Assembly (NCBI RefSeq): GCF_000189635.1
Contig: NW_002476438.1
Location: forward strand, 62,001-126,000
Length of the DNA: 64,000 bases
Direction of reading: 5' to 3'
From: Tetrahymena thermophila SB210
Lineage: Eukaryota > Ciliophora > Oligohymenophorea > Hymenostomatida > Tetrahymenidae
A program made the position numbers and the translations under genes. The notes beneath the pieces were generated by a model. That model did not search any database. It worked only from the letters and a program-made list of their open reading frames with translations, and was not told the origin of the DNA. Shown here in pieces: positions 61,258-64,000 of the stretch; the stretch's first letter is position 1; each line of letters begins with the position of its first letter.

Positions 61258-63183
61258 CATCAAGGAGTAGCTAATTAATTTAGCTCAAATTAAGATTAAT
61301 CCTTTTTTGTTGAGAATGCTAAAATATAATGCTTTTATTTGATAGGTGCTTATTTATTATCTTTTTTATGTAGCTGGGTAAATCAATTTATTTAATAATT
61401 TCCAAGTTTAATTTTTATTTTTCAATATAATTTATCAGATTTAAATGGCATTTTGGATGATTTCTGGTGAAAGATAAGCAATTGAATGCAGGAAATAATA
61501 TTAGTGGCTTGATTTTAGGTGAATACTTTGATGTACTACTTGATCCTTAAAAATCTGGCTTTTAAGAGAGAGCAGATATGATTTCCTTTTACTTTTTCAT
61601 CTTTGCAGTAATAATGTATTTGCTCTAAAATGTGTTTTTCACTAGGTATTTTTATTAAGCCTCTAAATTGGCTTATTTAAATATATTATAATTAATTAAA
61701 GAGTAGGTGAAGGTTTAACTTTAAGGATGAGAAAAGAAGTTTACTCAAAGCCACTTAAAATACCTTGCTCTTGGTTTGATTAACCTAATAATAATCCTGG
61801 GAATTTAAGTACCAAGCTTTATTAAGATGGATAATATATCAACTAAATTATTTCTAGTATCATACCTACTCTAATATAAAATTTATCTTATTAAAGAATT
61901 AGGTTAGCCTTGGGTTTTACTTATTCTTAGTAAATCATCTTATTGGAATGGTTTCTGCTCTTCTAATGATTATTTGTGCTAAGTTTTAAGCTCAGTTTAT
62001 TTAAGGATATAGTGAAAATAAATACTGATGAAGCATACAAATAAGCAAGTTAGATCATTATGGAGAGTGAGTCTAATATTCGTACAGTTGCTTCTTTTTA
62101 TAATGAGAATTAACTCAATATTTTTTTGTCAGAAAAATTATTTTTACCTCTTTAATTGGTAAAATCAAAAGGCTAAATTTCTGGTGTTTTTCTTAGTTTA
62201 TCTTTCGTTCTATCTTTTGGAATTATAGAATAATCCTTTATTGTGGTGTTATTTTTACTTAAAATTAAATTGTAAGTGATACAGAATTGTTTATGCCTAT
62301 TTTTTCTGTTCTTTTTGATGCTTTTGGTATAGGATATAACCACTAATTAATACCAAATATCGTTCTAGCTATAAACGCAGCAAATAATCTTTTTGGTATA
62401 ATAAATTAAAATGATGAAGTTTAGATTTGTTAAGACCAAGCATAGCAACTAAATTTAAAACCAATTGCTTAACAAACTTAATAAAGCATTTAAGGAAACA
62501 TTGAATTTAGAAATGTCTCATTTAAATATCCATCCATCTAGAGATTAGCATGTTTGTTTTCGAGAATATATCTTTCAAAATTAAAGCAGGTTAAAAGGTC
62601 GTCTTTGTTGGACCAAGTGGTTCAGATAAATCTTCAATAATATAGCTCTAATTGAGGTTCTACACAAACTATGAAGGCGATATATTTGTAGATGGTAAAA
62701 ATCTAACTGAATATTATTATTTGAATAACTATCTCTAGAATTTCGGTGTAGTGAGTTAAGAGCCAATTCTTTTTAACTCAAAAATAGAAGAAAACATTTA
62801 GTTTATTGAGTCATATTAAAATGGAGAGAAACTTAAAGAAAAAGAAGATAAGTAGTCAAACTAAATTATTAACAAAATTGGAGAAGGGTTTAAGAGAAAA
62901 GTAGGTCCTAAGGGAAGTTAGCTTTCTGGTGGATAGAAATAAAAGCTATAGCAATAGCAATAATTAAAAATCCTAATATAGTGCTTTAGACCTTTAGAAT
63001 GAAAAGATCGTATAAGAAGCTTTAGACTAACTGATGAAATAGAAAACTTCAATATATATAGTTCATAGATTATCAAAAATAAAGGATAGTGATAAAATAT
63101 ATGTTATTGAATCTGGAAAAATGCTTTAGGAGGGTATATATGATGAATTAATCAATAATTTCTATAGACTCAATACTCTTTGA
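61258..63183 (+). pseudogene. ABCB transporter pseudogene (fourth copy)
   Basis: It starts inside TMD1 (NQFSSNQDQS, then CFYLIGAYLLSFLCSW), with intron 1 still present at 61378-61438 and [20 protein letters not shown] after it. It then jumps directly to TMD2 ([13 protein letters not shown]); compared with copy 3 about 2 kb is missing, including all of NBD1. Intron 4 remains at 61646-61701. NBD2 has Walker A GPSGSDKSS, in which the second conserved Gly is Asp. The LSGGQ region is followed by a 4-bp deletion that shifts the frame, and a deletion of about 22 bp removes Walker B. The end NFYRLNTL-like tail and TGA match copies 2 and 3. No start codon or first 50 codons were found. It cannot make a transporter. 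Confidence 0.93.
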
Positions 63184-63869
63184 AAAAATATTTGATTTCT
63201 AATAAATAATTTGATTTCCATCCATAAATAGTTTTATGAGTTATTCAATTAAAAAAAATTATTAAATAGTATATTTATTTATTCTATTAAAAATAAATTT
63301 AAATTACCTTATTTTTTAAAAATTAACTCTTTTACCTGCTTGATTTATTCATAAATTTTTTAAGATATGATATTCAAATGAGCAAATTCAGTAAATTAAA
63401 TTAAATTAATTAAAAATTTTAAAGATCATAAGTGATGATTTGAAAATATGTAATCAATCTCTTTAAATAATAAATTAATCATTTATTTTGGTTTTTAATT
63501 GGTATAAAAGAATTAAATTTTAGCTCTACATAAAAAATTAAAAAATATCACAAATTAATTTTTTACCTTCAAAAAATACAATAATAAATTAACTATAAAT
63601 AACTAGTAATATGATCAATCAATCTTATTAGTTTTATGATAGATTGATATTTATTTTTATAAAAGTAAATTTTAAAAGCTCCTTAATAGGAATCAAAAAC
63701 TCAAGTTTAAATTCTTTCAACTTTACTTGAATTGAAAATCACAAATTGTCTACAATTTTTTTAATTAAAATTTTGCATGAATTATACTTTGAAGTTTTGT
63801 AAAATTGATCAATTAATATTAATTAATAAGGAAAATAAAAAATCAAATATCTGATTAGATTGAAATAAT
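63184..63869. other. Intergenic between ABC pseudogene and gene E
   Basis: Plain AT-rich sequence. The conserved TTTCTTCACCATT block found before genes A-D was not seen here. Confidence 0.55.
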
Positions 63870-64000
63870 ATGGGTTTTATATCTCTTATTTTAATTTTTT
63901 TATCAATTTTACTACCAAATTTTAAATGCGGTGATCAGTTACCTATAGAAATAAAGTCAGATGTTCTTTATATTGAGGTATTATTTCTTAAATGGCAAAT
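63870..64000 (+). CDS. Start of a fifth cysteine-rich family gene, gene E (cut by window end)
   Basis: First exon 63870-63977 (36 codons) reads a signal peptide MGFISLILIFLSILLPNFKC followed by GDQLPIEIKSDVLYIE, then GTATTATT as donor. Genes A-D have the same layout: a first exon of 35 codons with a signal peptide, then (D)xLPI(E/Q)I..(D/V)(V/A)LFIK and a phase-0 intron. The match is short but position-specific. The signal peptide differs from A-D, so it is a more distant member. The rest lies outside the window. Confidence 0.65.
   Translation, partial: MGFISLILIFLSILLPNFKCGDQLPIEIKSDVLYIEVLFLKWQ

Noticed and set aside
1-64000. Chromosome breakage sequence, telomere repeats or tRNA genes
   Set aside because: I saw no match to the Tetrahymena 15-bp breakage motif, no G4T2 runs and no cloverleaf-like GC-richer stretch.

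Overview
This window looks like macronuclear DNA of an oligohymenophorean ciliate, most likely Tetrahymena. The sequence is extremely AT-rich. Every long gene reads TAA and TAG as glutamine and stops only at TGA. Genes are interrupted by small AT-rich GT..AG introns of about 50-225 bases, which are too long for Paramecium. All genes I could support lie on the + strand. Short open frames on the minus strand, and those read with the standard code, are shadows of these genes.

Left block (1021-17414): three complete tandem ABC transporter genes of the ABCB/P-glycoprotein type (1300, 1302 and 1306 aa). Each encodes TMD1-NBD1-TMD2-NBD2 and has four introns at the same places. A fourth, badly decayed copy lies far to the right (61258-63183). 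It has an internal deletion that removes most of TMD1 and all of NBD1, and its NBD2 is ruined.

Central block (18588-60906): four large tandem genes (here A, B, C, D) for one family of secreted-then-membrane, cysteine-rich proteins. The start of a probable fifth (E) runs off the right edge. Each has a signal peptide, a unique ectodomain of about 350 aa on seven exons, a variable number of 74-residue twelve-cysteine modules, a furin-like cysteine-rich exon, and a polytopic C-terminus of about 8 hydrophobic segments. Each module is exactly one exon of 222 nt with phase 2 at both ends, so modules can be gained or lost without changing the reading frame. Module counts differ strongly: A has 12 alpha modules plus epsilon, B has 12, C has 5 and D has 7. 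Gene A also carries an internal inversion of about 340 bp and a 100-N assembly gap.

Between the genes lie decayed remains: a 3' fragment of another cysteine-rich gene, a dead Tc1/mariner transposase, a small inverted-repeat element, relics of furin-like exons, tandem duplications, and a conserved block a few hundred bases upstream of each cysteine-rich gene. Nothing virus-like was recognised. The most interesting material is the exon-modular receptor-like array and its ongoing rearrangement. Its function cannot be read from the sequence.
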